Origin: Polaromonas sp. JS666
GTDB lineage: Bacteria; Pseudomonadota; Gammaproteobacteria; Burkholderiales; Burkholderiaceae_C
DNA: 64,000 nucleotides
Assembly: GCF_000013865.1 (NCBI RefSeq)
Contig: NC_007948.1
Span: 806,001 to 870,000 of the forward strand
Direction: 5' to 3'
The notes under the pieces are model-generated. The model ran no database searches. It was not told the origin of the DNA and saw only the letters and a program-made list of their open reading frames with translations. Each line of letters begins with the position of its first letter. The first letter of the stretch is position 1. The position numbers and the translations under genes were made by a program. Shown piece after piece: positions 31,959 to 41,089 of this stretch.

Positions 31959-32441
31959 ATGATTGATCTTGGCGTCTCCAAAATTGCGTTGATCGGTGCG
32001 GTGGCGCTGATTGTGATCGGCCCGGAAAAGCTGCCGCGCGTGGCGCGCACGGTGGGCACGCTGCTGGGCAAGGCGCAGCGCTATGTGGCCGATGTCAAGC
32101 AGGAGGTCAACCGGTCCATGGAGCTCGACGAGCTCAAGAAAATGAAAGACACGGTGGAGGGCGCGGCACGCGACGTCGAGACCTCGATCCAGACCAGTGC
32201 CAGTGATTTTGAAAAGTCATGGTCTGACGCCACGGGGAGCGATGCATCAACCGCAACTGACGAGTTGCCCGGCATGGTGGTCTTTCCCGAATACAAGCAT
32301 CCGAAAAAGAACTGGCGGCTTAAAACCGGCGCTACCCCGCAGTGGTACAAGGCTCGCTCCGGCGTGCGGACCAAGGCGCAGTCTGGCGCCGCCCGCGTGG
32401 CACGTTTTCGCCCGCAGTCGGGGCGCTCCTCCTCTTTTTGA
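31959..32441 (+). CDS. tatB: Sec-independent translocase protein TatB
   Basis: The 160-residue protein starts [33 protein letters not shown], with the TM helix and the Glu/Pro hinge (GPEKLP) typical of TatB. A long amphipathic helix follows ([26 protein letters not shown]). With TatC it forms the signal-peptide receptor. The C-terminal 60 residues are basic and unlike E. coli. Confidence 0.94.
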   Translation: MIDLGVSKIALIGAVALIVIGPEKLPRVARTVGTLLGKAQRYVADVKQEVNRSMELDELKKMKDTVEGAARDVETSIQTSASDFEKSWSDATGSDASTATDELPGMVVFPEYKHPKKNWRLKTGATPQWYKARSGVRTKAQSGAARVARFRPQSGRSSSF

Positions 32442-32504
32442 TCGTTCCGGTCTTCCTTTCTTTCCGCGCACTCCGGCGCCCTCCATCCAGCGCAAACTCC
32501 CTTC

Positions 32505-33305
32505 ATGAGCGACCCCAACACCGACAAACCCGACGAACTCGCAGGGACCGAACAGCCTTTTGTGCAGCACCTCATGGAGTTGCGCGACCGGATGATCAAG
32601 GCGGTGATTGCGATCGGCATCGCCGCCGCCGTCCTGGCGCTGTTTCCAGGACCCAGCGCGCTCTATGACTTGTTGGCTGCGCCGCTGGTGGCCACGCTGC
32701 CCAAGGGGGCGACGCTGATTGCCACCAATGTCATCTCGCCGTTTGTGGTGCCGATCAAGATACTGTTCATGGCCGCGTTCATGATTGCGTTGCCGGTGGT
32801 GCTCTACCAAGTGTGGGCGTTCGTCGCACCAGGCCTGTACTCGCACGAGAAAAAGCTGATCATGCCGCTGGTCATCTCAAGCACCCTGCTGTTTTTCATT
32901 GGCGTGGCGTTTTGCTACTACTTTGTCTTTGGCCAGGTGTTTCGCTTCATCCAGAGTTTTGCACCCAAGTCCATCACCGCCGCACCTGACATTGAGGAAT
33001 ACCTCAATTTCGTGCTGGGCATGTTCCTGGCCTTTGGCCTGGCTTTCGAGGTGCCCATCGCCGTGATCCTGCTGGTGCGCATGGGCGTGCTCACCGTGGC
33101 TCAGTTGCGCGAGTATCGCGGCTATTTCTGGGTGATTGCCGCCATTGGCACGGCCCTGGTCACGCCGCCTGATGCGGGCTCGATGATCATGCTGCTGATG
33201 GTGGTGGGCGGCTTGTATGAAGTGGGTATTCTGGCCGCGCAGGTGTTTGTCAAGCACACCAAGGCCCCCGATACCGACAGCGAAACGGAAGCGGCCAAGC
33301 CCTGA
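32505..33305 (+). CDS. tatC: Sec-independent translocase protein TatC
   Basis: The 266-residue protein has six hydrophobic helices and the family signatures FVQHLMELRDRMIKA at the N terminus and YQVWAFVAPGLYSHEKK in the first cytoplasmic loop, which includes the Glu that contacts the twin-arginine motif. It is the core receptor of the Tat pathway. It ends 42 bp before the convergent protease gene. Confidence 0.97.
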   Translation: MSDPNTDKPDELAGTEQPFVQHLMELRDRMIKAVIAIGIAAAVLALFPGPSALYDLLAAPLVATLPKGATLIATNVISPFVVPIKILFMAAFMIALPVVLYQVWAFVAPGLYSHEKKLIMPLVISSTLLFFIGVAFCYYFVFGQVFRFIQSFAPKSITAAPDIEEYLNFVLGMFLAFGLAFEVPIAVILLVRMGVLTVAQLREYRGYFWVIAAIGTALVTPPDAGSMIMLLMVVGGLYEVGILAAQVFVKHTKAPDTDSETEAAKP

Positions 33306-33311
33306 GGTTGC

Positions 33312-33337
33312 GCGCCGGCCCCCGCCAACCCCGGCGC
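33312..33337 (+). terminator. GC hairpin between convergent tatC and protease genes
   Basis: GCGCCGG (33312-33318) pairs with CCGGCGC (33331-33337) across a 12-base loop. It lies in the 42-bp gap between two converging genes, so it may serve both directions, but no T-run is present. Confidence 0.4.
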
Positions 33338-33347
33338 ATTGATCCCC

Positions 33348-34502
33348 TCAGCGCTGCACCCTGGGCCGCTGGCGCTTGCCGGGTGTGACCGCAATGTCGG
33401 TCTGGCGATCCCGGCGCCATACGGTCAGGGGGGCCGGCGTGCCGGGCTTCAGCGCGGCTACGGCGGTCAGCAGTTGGCTCACATTGCTCACGGACTTGCC
33501 GTTGACCGCGGTGATCACGTCGCCGGGCTGGATGCCCGCCTGCGCGGCCGGGCCGTTTTGCAGCACGCCGATGATGATCACGCCGCCATCCTTCAGCGCC
33601 GCGGGCTTGATATTGAAGGTCTCAGCCAGTTCGGCATTGAGCTCCTGCGGTTCCACGCCAATCCAGCCGCGCGTGACCTGCCCGTCTTTCACGATCCCCT
33701 CAAGCACCTGCTTGGCCGTGGACACCGGGATGGCAAAGCCGATGCCCATGGAGCCGCCCGAGCGCGAGTAAATGGCGGTGTTGATGCCCATCAGGTGGCC
33801 GTTCACGTCGACCAGCGCCCCGCCTGAATTGCCGGGGTTGATGGCCGCATCGGTCTGGATGAAGTTCTCGAAGGTGTTGATGCCGAGCTGGTTGCGCCCG
33901 AGTGCGCTCACGATGCCACCCGTCACGGTCTGGCCCACGCCGAAAGGGTTGCCTATGGCCAGCACCGGGTCGCCTATTTGCAGTGCGTCGGAGTTGCCCA
34001 GGACAATGACGGGCAGCTTGTCCAGGTTGATCTTGAGAATGGCCAGGTCGGTGTCGGGGTCGGTGCCTATCACCTGGGCCTTGGCCTTGCGCGTATCGTT
34101 GAGGATGACCTCGATCTCGTCAGCGCCTTCGACCACATGGTTGTTGGTCAGGATATAGCCGGTGGCGCTGATGATGACCCCGCTGCCCAGGCCGCCCTGG
34201 GGTTCGCTGCGGCCCTGGTCGCCGAAGAAAAACTTGAACCACGGATCGTCGGCATGCGGGTTATTGACGGCGGCCTTGCTGGTGTTGATGCTGACCACCG
34301 CCGCCGAGGCGATTTTCGCGGCCGAACTGAAGGTGCCGGCCGGTCTTGGACCGAGTTGCACGCTGCTGGCCGGTGCTTCGATCACGGAAACCCCGCCGAT
34401 CGACGAGGTCCCCAGCCACTGCGGCTGGAGCGTTGCCACGACAAAATAGGCGGCCACCAGAACAGTGACGGTCTGGGAAAACAGGAGCCAGGTGCGCTTC
34501 AT
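33348..34502 (-). CDS. Membrane-anchored trypsin-like serine protease (DegS/AlgW-like, Do family)
   Basis: The 384-residue protein has an N-terminal membrane anchor (LLFSQTVTVLVAAYFVV), a chymotrypsin-like protease domain and a single PDZ domain. The triad is visible: His in ILTNNHVVEGA, Asp in DPDTDLAILKI and Ser in DAAINPGNSGGALVDV. The PDZ part includes GVLQNGPAAQAGIQPGDVITAVNGKSV. One PDZ plus an anchor fits DegS/AlgW, which trigger the envelope-stress sigma factor response, better than soluble DegP, but the role here is inferred. It is the only minus-strand gene between 1 and 36 kb. Confidence 0.92.
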   Translation of the reverse strand: MKRTWLLFSQTVTVLVAAYFVVATLQPQWLGTSSIGGVSVIEAPASSVQLGPRPAGTFSSAAKIASAAVVSINTSKAAVNNPHADDPWFKFFFGDQGRSEPQGGLGSGVIISATGYILTNNHVVEGADEIEVILNDTRKAKAQVIGTDPDTDLAILKINLDKLPVIVLGNSDALQIGDPVLAIGNPFGVGQTVTGGIVSALGRNQLGINTFENFIQTDAAINPGNSGGALVDVNGHLMGINTAIYSRSGGSMGIGFAIPVSTAKQVLEGIVKDGQVTRGWIGVEPQELNAELAETFNIKPAALKDGGVIIIGVLQNGPAAQAGIQPGDVITAVNGKSVSNVSQLLTAVAALKPGTPAPLTVWRRDRQTDIAVTPGKRQRPRVQR

Positions 34503-34724
34503 GGGTACAAAGGGGGTTGGGGGTAGTGAGCGGAGTGTGTCAAGGCCAAATTATTTGCAGACCGGGGCAAGTGGGCGCTGCATCAACCATATTGTCCCTC
34601 AAGCCGGAATTTCCAGGGCTTATTCGGCGGCCGTTTTTGGCGTCACCGGGCGGGGGGGCCTACGCGTGGTCTGGCATGACCCGGACGAAATGCCTGTCCG
34701 TCCACTAGCTGAGACAATCAGGCC

Positions 34725-35486
34725 ATGAGCACCACCCGACAGGATTTGCTGCAGGCCTTCGATACGCTGCTGCAGCCCGCGCGTTTCAAGGACTACGGCC
34801 CCAACGGCCTGCAGGTCGAGGGGCGGGCGCAGATTGGCAAAATCGTCTCGGGCGTCACGGCCAGCCGCGCGCTGATCGAGGCCGCCATTGCGGAGCAGGC
34901 CGATGCCCTGTTTGTGCACCATGGCCTGTTCTGGCGGGGCCAGGATGGCCGGGTCACGGGCTGGATGAAGCAGCGCCTGGCCTTGCTGCTGGCCCACGAC
35001 ATCAACCTGTTCGCCTACCACCTGCCGCTGGATGCGCACCCCGAGCTGGGCAACAATGCGCAGCTCGGTGCCCGGCTCGGCTTGCAGGCGACGGCCCGGT
35101 TCGGCGAGCAGGACCTGGGCTTTATGGGTGGGCGGGCCGATGGCGGCAGCTTTGCCAGCGCGTATGCCCTGGCCGAGCACGTCAAAAAGGTGGTGAATCG
35201 GCCCGTCGTTATTGAAGGTCGGCCGCACGATGCCATAAAAAACATAGCATGGTGCAGCGGCGGTGCACAGGGCTACTTTGAAGCCGCGATTGCGGCGGGC
35301 GCCGACGCCTTCATCACGGGCGAGATTTCCGAGCCGCAGGCCCACTACGCGCGGGAGATGGGTGTGGCCTTCATCGCCTGTGGCCACCATGCCTCCGAGC
35401 GCTACGGTGCGCCGGCTGTGGCTGCTCAGGTGGCAGCGCAACTGGGCCTGGCCCACCAGTTCATTGATATCGATAACCCGGCCTGA
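34725..35486 (+). CDS. NIF3/YbgI-family metal-binding protein
   Basis: The 253-residue protein of the Nif3-like dinuclear metal family (GTP cyclohydrolase I type 2 homologues) shows FKDYGPNGLQVEGR, the metal ligands in ADALFVHHGLFWRG and YHLPLDAHPELGNNAQLG, and the C-terminal ACGHHASERYG. Biological function in bacteria is not firmly known. It is divergent from the protease gene; a GACAAT box a few bases before the ATG hints at a short or leaderless transcript (inference). Confidence 0.93.
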   Translation: MSTTRQDLLQAFDTLLQPARFKDYGPNGLQVEGRAQIGKIVSGVTASRALIEAAIAEQADALFVHHGLFWRGQDGRVTGWMKQRLALLLAHDINLFAYHLPLDAHPELGNNAQLGARLGLQATARFGEQDLGFMGGRADGGSFASAYALAEHVKKVVNRPVVIEGRPHDAIKNIAWCSGGAQGYFEAAIAAGADAFITGEISEPQAHYAREMGVAFIACGHHASERYGAPAVAAQVAAQLGLAHQFIDIDNPA

Positions 35487-35520
35487 TTATTTGCCCGAGT
35501 CCTCCCCCTCAACAACCCTC

Positions 35521-36567
35521 ATGCATAACAAGCCCCTGCTCATCACGATGGGCGATGCCGCCGGCATCGGCCCGGAAATCATCGCCAGGGCGTTTGGCGA
35601 ATCGCCCATCGAGATGGCTGGTTGCGTGGTGGTCGGCGATGTGGCCACACTGCGCCGTGCCGCGGCACTGGTGGCTTCACCCCTGGCCTTGCCGGTGGCT
35701 GAGTTCGCGGAACTGGCCGACGCGGCCTCCGTGCCGCCGCATTGCATTGGTGTGCTGCAAAAATGTGAGCTGGATACGCCCGTACCTTTTGGACAGGTGA
35801 GTGCTCTGGCTGGAAAAGCTGCGGCCGATTGCATTGTCTGGGCGGCCCGCGCGGTGCTGGCGGGTGAGGCGGCCGGCATGGTGACGGCGCCCATTCACAA
35901 GGAGGCGCTGGCCGCGGCCGGCGGCTGGGCAGCGAATTTCCCGGGCCACACCGAACTGCTGCAGGCCGAGGCCGCGGCCTTCCTGGGCAAGCCGGTGCGC
36001 GAGGTGCCGGTGCGCATGATGCTGGCCAACAACGAGCTGAAAACCGTGCTGGTGAGCATTCACCTGTCGCTCAGGCGCGCCATCGAGGCTGTGACCTATG
36101 ACAACGTGCTGCAAACCCTGCGTATTGCGCACCGGGCGATAGGCGCCAGCCTGGGGCGGGCTCCCCGCATCGCCGTGGCGGGGCTGAATCCGCATGCCGG
36201 CGAAGGAGGCCTGTTCGGCGACGAGGAGCAGGCCATCATTGCGCCAGCCATCGCGGCCGCCCGTGCGGAGGGTCTGGAGGTGAGCGGTCCCTTCGCCCCG
36301 GATACCGTCTTCATGCGGGCCCGCCACACGCCGGCCAAGCCCGGCGAGTTTGATGTGGTGGTCGCCATGTACCACGACCAGGGATTGATTCCGGTGAAGT
36401 ACCTCGGGGTGGAGCAGGGCGTGAATGTGACGCTGGGGCTGCCACTGGTGCGCACCAGCCCGGATCACGGCACGGCTTTTGACATCGCCGGGCGCGGCGT
36501 GGCCGATGCGTCCAGCCTGCTGGCAGCCATCCGCATGGCAAAAAAACTGGCCCCTTCAAGGGGGTAA
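35521..36567 (+). CDS. pdxA: 4-hydroxythreonine-4-phosphate dehydrogenase
   Basis: The 348-residue enzyme acts in pyridoxal phosphate synthesis. It begins KPLLITMGDAAGIGPEIIARAF and has the metal-binding His in NFPGHTELL, the NAD-region GLNPHAGEGGLFG and the signature MYHDQGLIPVKYLGVEQGVNVTLGLP. ATG 35521 is the family-like start; the same frame is open into the preceding gene from 35263, which is a high-GC artefact. It is 34 bp downstream of the NIF3 gene. Confidence 0.95.
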   Translation: MHNKPLLITMGDAAGIGPEIIARAFGESPIEMAGCVVVGDVATLRRAAALVASPLALPVAEFAELADAASVPPHCIGVLQKCELDTPVPFGQVSALAGKAAADCIVWAARAVLAGEAAGMVTAPIHKEALAAAGGWAANFPGHTELLQAEAAAFLGKPVREVPVRMMLANNELKTVLVSIHLSLRRAIEAVTYDNVLQTLRIAHRAIGASLGRAPRIAVAGLNPHAGEGGLFGDEEQAIIAPAIAAARAEGLEVSGPFAPDTVFMRARHTPAKPGEFDVVVAMYHDQGLIPVKYLGVEQGVNVTLGLPLVRTSPDHGTAFDIAGRGVADASSLLAAIRMAKKLAPSRG

Positions 36568-36599
36568 AAATCCTGCAGGCCAACAGGTATGGGCGAAAT

Positions 36600-36626
36600 A
36601 AGCTATTAAATCAATAGCAATCGCCA
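36600..36626 (+). repeat. AT-rich small palindrome (TAGCAATCGCCA type)
   Basis: AAGCTAT, a short AT spacer, then ATAGC followed by AATCGCCA. It shares AAGCTAT and TAGCAATCGCCA with 54057-54083. Confidence 0.6.
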
Positions 36627-36635
36627 TGTCTTCGC

Positions 36636-36732
36636 AAGCGGGGGGCGCCGGTCTGGCTTTGCCAGCCGGCAGGCGCCGTCCCCTGTAGGGGAGAGGCCCG
36701 CTACACGAAGTGAGCGAGCCACAGGGGGGTGC
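36636..36732 (-). repeat. Two-hairpin dispersed repeat, copy G (divergent)
   Basis: In the orientation of copy A. Its second hairpin CTGGC-TTT-GCCAG is extended by flanking GCGCCGG/CCGGC pairs. The first is TCCCC-TGTA-GGGGA, a compensated version of the consensus stem. It occupies most of the pdxA-mscL gap and ends at the mscL stop. Confidence 0.65.
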
Positions 36733-37161
36733 TTATTTCTTCAGGCTGTCGCGAATTTCGCGCAGCAGCATGACGTCTTCGGGTGGTGTTGCGGGCGCCG
36801 CAGGCTGGGTCTCCTGGCGGCGTTTGAGCCGGTTGATCTGCTTGATCATCAGGAAAATGATGAAGGCCAGGATGGCAAAGTTGACGGCGACGGTGATGAA
36901 GTTGCCATAGGCAAGCACCGGTACGCCGGCCTTTTTCAGGGCGTCCAGCGTCATGGCGGTGCCCGGCGGCACGCTGCCCATCACCACAAACAGGTTGGAA
37001 AAATCCAGCTTGCCTACCACGGCACCCACGACCGGCATGATCAGGTCACCCACCACGGATTCGACAATCTTGCTGAACGCCGCGCCTATGATCACGCCCA
37101 CTGCCAGATCGATCACATTGCCCTTGACCGCAAATTCCCTGAATTCCTGCATCATTCCCAT
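36733..37161 (-). CDS. mscL: Large-conductance mechanosensitive channel
   Basis: The 142-residue protein has two transmembrane helices. TM1 lies in [27 protein letters not shown] with the pore glycines, and TM2 in [26 protein letters not shown]; a C-terminal bundle helix ends the protein. It releases solutes on hypo-osmotic shock. The ATG at 37161 is chosen because AGGAG lies 6 bases upstream of it; an upstream ATG at 37188 would remove that site from the leader. Convergent with pdxA. Confidence 0.95.
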   Translation of the reverse strand: MGMMQEFREFAVKGNVIDLAVGVIIGAAFSKIVESVVGDLIMPVVGAVVGKLDFSNLFVVMGSVPPGTAMTLDALKKAGVPVLAYGNFITVAVNFAILAFIIFLMIKQINRLKRRQETQPAAPATPPEDVMLLREIRDSLKK

Positions 37162-37351
37162 GTGCAACTCCTGTTGTTGGTGAATCATTGCTGACCGCCC
37201 CTCGTGAGTGTCGAAAAGTCATTATGAAGGCTGGATCGGATGCTCGACGCGGTATCTTGCGATTGGCCTGAAAGAGCGCTCGCCCTGCCTGGCAACCTGC
37301 GCCGAAACACGCCCGGCACTGGCGGCAGCCAGCCGAGTCAGGCGGCCCGCC

Positions 37352-37381
37352 TTGAAAAACGCGTTCGCGCTCCGCTACAAT
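37352..37381 (+). promoter_or_regulatory. Sigma70-type promoter of petABC
   Basis: TTGAAA (37352-37357) and TACAAT (37376-37381), 18 bp apart, each match 5 of 6 consensus bases. The predicted start near 37388 gives a 45-nt leader before petA. The rest of 37162-37432 carries the mscL leader on the minus strand. Confidence 0.65.
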
Positions 37382-37432
37382 TACGGGTTGACCCCACTAT
37401 GCCTTTTTCAAGCCAGTTCTTGAAGGACTCTC

Positions 37433-38059
37433 ATGACCCAAGCAAGCGTGAACGCAGTGCCGCACGGCGCTCCTGTAGATAAAGATAAAAGAAACTGGCT
37501 CGTGGCCACGGCCGTTGCAGGCACCGCTGGCGCTGCCGCTGTCGCCGTTCCCTTTGTGAGCAGTTTTCAACCGTCCGAGCGTGCCAAGGCCGCCGGTGCG
37601 GCTGTCGAAGTTGATATTTCCGGCATCAAGCCCGGCGAGAAAATCACGGTCGAGTGGCGCGGCAAACCGGTGTGGATTGTCAAGCGCACGCCCGAGCAGC
37701 TCGCCTCCCTGCCCAAAGTCGATGCACTGCTGGCCGACCCCAAGTCCGAGCGCAAGCCGGATGAGTTGACCCCCAAATACGCTCGCAACGAAACCCGTTC
37801 CATCAAGCCCGAAACGCTGGTAGTGGTGGGCATCTGCTCGCACCTGGGCTGCTCGCCGTCCGACAAGTTCCTGCCGGGCGCCCAGCCCTCGCTGCCTGAC
37901 GACTGGGCGGGCGGCTTCCTCTGCCCCTGCCATGGCTCCACCTTCGACATCGCCGGCCGCGTCTACAAAAACAAGCCCGCTCCCGATAACCTGGAAGTGC
38001 CTCCGCACATGTACCTGTCAGATACCCGGCTGCTGATTGGTGAAGACAAAAAGGCCTGA
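37433..38059 (+). CDS. petA: Ubiquinol-cytochrome c reductase, Rieske iron-sulphur subunit
   Basis: The 208-residue subunit of cytochrome bc1 passes electrons from ubiquinol to cytochrome c1. The 2Fe-2S ligands are in CSHLGC and CPCHGSTFD. One N-terminal membrane helix (NWLVATAVAGTAGAAAVAVPF) is preceded by DKDKRN, a Lys-Arg variant of the twin-arginine motif, consistent with Tat export. AAGGA precedes the ATG. It is the first gene of petABC. Confidence 0.97.
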   Translation: MTQASVNAVPHGAPVDKDKRNWLVATAVAGTAGAAAVAVPFVSSFQPSERAKAAGAAVEVDISGIKPGEKITVEWRGKPVWIVKRTPEQLASLPKVDALLADPKSERKPDELTPKYARNETRSIKPETLVVVGICSHLGCSPSDKFLPGAQPSLPDDWAGGFLCPCHGSTFDIAGRVYKNKPAPDNLEVPPHMYLSDTRLLIGEDKKA

Positions 38060-38181
38060 AGGCTGATCAATCCTTCCAAAGACCCTGCCGAAAGCGCTTG
38101 AAAATTGCTGGCCATTCTGCCAAATGGAATGCCCGGGCCTGATTCAGGCGATCGACAAAGAACCCCACCGAACCAGGATCA

Positions 38182-39585
38182 GTGATGGCTGAATTCAAAG
38201 AAATTTCCCCCGATGCCCCCCTCGCTGCCAAGGCGATGGCCTGGGTTGACAACCGTTTTCCCGCCAGCAAGCTCTACAAAGAGCACATGAGCGAGTATTA
38301 CGCGCCGAAGAACTTCAACTTCTGGTACATCTTTGGCTCGCTGGCCATGCTGGTGCTGGTGATCCAGATCGTCACCGGTATTTTCCTGACCATGCACTAC
38401 AAGCCGGATGCGGCACTGGCGTTTGGCTCGGTCGAATACATCATGCGGGACGTGCCTTGGGGCTGGTTGATCCGCTACATGCACTCCACCGGTGCCTCGG
38501 CGTTCTTTGTCGTGGTCTACCTGCACATGTTCCGCGGCCTGATCTACGGCAGCTACCGCAAGCCGCGCGAGCTGATCTGGATTTTCGGCTGCGCAATTTT
38601 CCTCTGCTTGATGGCCGAAGCGTTCATGGGCTACCTGTTGCCGTGGGGCCAGATGAGTTACTGGGGCGCCCAGGTGATCGTCAACCTGTTTGCCGCCATT
38701 CCCTTCATTGGTCCCGATCTGGCGCTGCTGATTCGCGGCGACTATGTGGTGGGCGATGCCACGCTGAACCGTTTCTTTGCCTTCCACGTGATTGCCGTGC
38801 CGCTGGTCCTGCTGGGCCTGGTCGCCGCGCACATCATCGCGCTGCATGAAGTGGGCTCCAACAACCCCGACGGCGTGGAGATCAAGGCCACCAAGGGAGC
38901 GGATGGTCATCCGCTGGACGGCATTCCCTTCCATCCCTACTACACCGTGCACGACATTTTTGGTGTTTGCCTGTTCCTGATGGTGTTCACCGCCATCGTT
39001 TTCCTGGCACCGGAATTCGGCGGCTATTTCCTCGAATACAACAAGTTCATCCCGGCTGATCCGCTCAAGACGCCCGCGCACATCGCACCTGTCTGGTATT
39101 TCACTCCGTACTACTCCATGCTGCGTGCGATTACCAGCGAGATGATGTATGCGCTCATCGCCTGCGTGGTCGGCGCTGCGGCCCTGAGCGTGGTCAAGTT
39201 CAAGATGCCTGTGTTGCTCAAGGCGGTCATCGTGGGCGCGGCCCTGGTGGTGTCGGTGCTGATGCTGTCGATCGATGCCAAGTTCTGGGGCGTGATGGTC
39301 ATGGGTGGCGCTGTTGTCATCCTGTTCTTCCTGCCGTGGCTGGACCACAGCGAAGTCAAGTCCATCCGCTACCGCCCAAGCTGGAACAAGATCCTCTATG
39401 GCGTGTTCGTGGTCAACTTCCTGGTGCTCGGTTACCTGGGCGTGCAGCCACCGTCACCGGTCGGCGAGCGCGTGTCGCAGATCGGCACCCTGTTCTACTT
39501 CGGCTTCTTCCTGCTGATGCCCTGGTGGAGCCGGCTGGGTACCTTCAAGCCCGTGCCCAACCGCGTGACTTTTGCTGCCCACTGA
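38182..39585 (+). CDS. petB: Ubiquinol-cytochrome c reductase, cytochrome b subunit
   Basis: The 467-residue integral membrane subunit has eight or more helices, binds hemes bL and bH and forms the quinol sites. Heme-ligand regions include MHSTGASAFFVVVYLHMFRGL and FFAFHVIAVPLVLLGLVAAHIIALH. The PEF-type quinol-oxidation loop appears as FLAPEFGGYFLEYN rather than PEWY, typical of betaproteobacteria as I recall. It includes the C-terminal domain (full length, not split). petC follows after 17 bp. Confidence 0.97.
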   Translation: MMAEFKEISPDAPLAAKAMAWVDNRFPASKLYKEHMSEYYAPKNFNFWYIFGSLAMLVLVIQIVTGIFLTMHYKPDAALAFGSVEYIMRDVPWGWLIRYMHSTGASAFFVVVYLHMFRGLIYGSYRKPRELIWIFGCAIFLCLMAEAFMGYLLPWGQMSYWGAQVIVNLFAAIPFIGPDLALLIRGDYVVGDATLNRFFAFHVIAVPLVLLGLVAAHIIALHEVGSNNPDGVEIKATKGADGHPLDGIPFHPYYTVHDIFGVCLFLMVFTAIVFLAPEFGGYFLEYNKFIPADPLKTPAHIAPVWYFTPYYSMLRAITSEMMYALIACVVGAAALSVVKFKMPVLLKAVIVGAALVVSVLMLSIDAKFWGVMVMGGAVVILFFLPWLDHSEVKSIRYRPSWNKILYGVFVVNFLVLGYLGVQPPSPVGERVSQIGTLFYFGFFLLMPWWSRLGTFKPVPNRVTFAAH

Positions 39586-39602
39586 GCTGGAAAGTTGTAA
39601 CA

Positions 39603-40370
39603 ATGAAAAAACTGATTTCTAACGCGATTTTTGCCCTGATCACGGCGGTGGGCCTGATGGCCGGCGCACAGGCTTCGGAAGGTGGCATGGCCTGGGACAA
39701 GGCGCCCGGCAAGGTCAACGACATGGCCACCCTGCAGAGCGGCGCCAGGCTGTTTGTCAATTACTGCCTGAGTTGCCATTCGGCCGCCTACATGCGTTAC
39801 AACCGCCTCACGGACATCGGTCTGAGCGAGCAGCAGATCAAGGACAACCTGCTGTTCACCACTGAAAAAGTCGGTGAAACCATGAAGGCCGCGATCGACC
39901 CGAAACAGGCCAAGGACTGGTTCGGCGGCAACCCGCCAGACTTGAGCGTGATTGCGCGCTCGCGCTCCGGGGCAAATGGCACCGGTGCCGACTATCTCTA
40001 CACCTACCTGCGCACCTACTACCGCGACGAGACCAAGGCTACGGGCTGGAACAACCTGGCTTTCCCCAGTGTGAGCATGCCGCATGTGCTGTGGGAGCTG
40101 CAGGGCGAGCGCAAGCCGGTCTACCTGGAGAAGGAAGAGCACGGCCACAAGGTATCCATCTTCAAGGGCTGGCAGCAGGTCACGCCCGGCACCATGACGC
40201 CGTTGCAATATGACCAGGCCATGGGCGACCTGGTGGGCTTCCTGCAATGGATGAGCGAACCGGTCCAGAACACGCGCGTTCGTGTGGGCGTGTGGGTGCT
40301 GATTTTCCTTCTTGGCATGACCTTTATCGCCTGGTGCCTGAATGCGGCGTTCTGGAAAGATATCAAGTAA
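39603..40370 (+). CDS. petC: Ubiquinol-cytochrome c reductase, cytochrome c1 subunit
   Basis: The 255-residue protein has a signal peptide cleaved near AGAQA-S, a covalent heme site CLSCH (Cys55, Cys58, His59), the c1-specific NPPDLSVIARSR and YLYTYLRTYYRD segments and a C-terminal anchor helix (VWVLIFLLGMTFIAWCLNAAF). ATG 39603 is the family-like start; the frame is open inside petB but not meaningful. A strong terminator follows. Confidence 0.97.
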   Translation: MKKLISNAIFALITAVGLMAGAQASEGGMAWDKAPGKVNDMATLQSGARLFVNYCLSCHSAAYMRYNRLTDIGLSEQQIKDNLLFTTEKVGETMKAAIDPKQAKDWFGGNPPDLSVIARSRSGANGTGADYLYTYLRTYYRDETKATGWNNLAFPSVSMPHVLWELQGERKPVYLEKEEHGHKVSIFKGWQQVTPGTMTPLQYDQAMGDLVGFLQWMSEPVQNTRVRVGVWVLIFLLGMTFIAWCLNAAFWKDIK

Positions 40371-40413
40371 TTTCTCGCCGGGCCATGCGCTTTGCTGCGT
40401 GCCGGCATCTTCG

Positions 40414-40461
40414 GAGTGGAAGGTTCTAAGTTTTGATTCTTAGCCTCCACTCTTTTGTTTT
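40414..40461 (+). terminator. Rho-independent terminator after petABC
   Basis: GAGTGGA at 40414 pairs with TCCACTC ending at 40452, extended by GG/CC and CTAAG/CTTAG with small bulges, loop TTTTGATT, followed by TTTTGTTTT. It lies just before the sspA ribosome site, so it may also act as an attenuator for sspA. Confidence 0.8.
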
Positions 40462-40476
40462 CAGGAGTTCCGAATC

Positions 40477-41088
40477 ATGATGGTCCTTTATTCAGGCACG
40501 ACCTGCCCCTTCTCGCACCGCTGCCGTTTTGTGTTGTTTGAAAAAGGCATGGACTTCGAAATCCGCGACGTCGACCTCTACAACAAACCGGAAGACATCA
40601 ATGTGATGAACCCTTACGGCCAGGTTCCGATTCTGGTCGAGCGGGACCTGATCCTGTACGAGTCGAACATCATCAACGAGTACATCGACGAGCGCTTCCC
40701 GCATCCGCAGCTGATGCCCGGCGACCCGGTCGACCGCGCGCGTGTTCGCCTGTTCCTGCTGAACTTTGAGAAAGAGCTGTTTGTGCATGTCAGCACGCTG
40801 GAATCGCGCGCCTCCAAGGGCAACGAGAAGGCGCTGGAAAAAGCCCGTTCGCACATCCGCGACCGCCTGACGCAGCTGGCTCCGATCTTCCTGAAGAACA
40901 AGTTCATGCTCGGCGACAACTTCTCCATGCTGGACGTGGCGATTGCGCCGCTGCTCTGGCGCCTGGACTACTACGATATCGACCTGTCAAAAAATGCAGC
41001 GCCGCTGCTCAAGTATGCCGAACGCATTTTTTCGCGCCCGGCCTATATTGAAGCGCTGACGCCCTCCGAGAAGGTCATGAGAAAATAA
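40477..41088 (+). CDS. sspA: Stringent starvation protein A (GST-fold)
   Basis: The 203-residue protein has the glutathione-transferase fold: an N-terminal thioredoxin-like part with YSGTTCPFSHRCRFVLFEKGMDFEIRDVDL, the PILVERDLILYESNIINEYIDERFPHPQLMP motif and an all-helical C-terminal part. SspA is an RNA polymerase-associated regulator in stress. The site CAGGAG precedes the first of two adjacent ATG codons. sspB follows after dispersed repeat copy H. Confidence 0.94.
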   Translation: MMVLYSGTTCPFSHRCRFVLFEKGMDFEIRDVDLYNKPEDINVMNPYGQVPILVERDLILYESNIINEYIDERFPHPQLMPGDPVDRARVRLFLLNFEKELFVHVSTLESRASKGNEKALEKARSHIRDRLTQLAPIFLKNKFMLGDNFSMLDVAIAPLLWRLDYYDIDLSKNAAPLLKYAERIFSRPAYIEALTPSEKVMRK

Positions 41089-41089
41089 T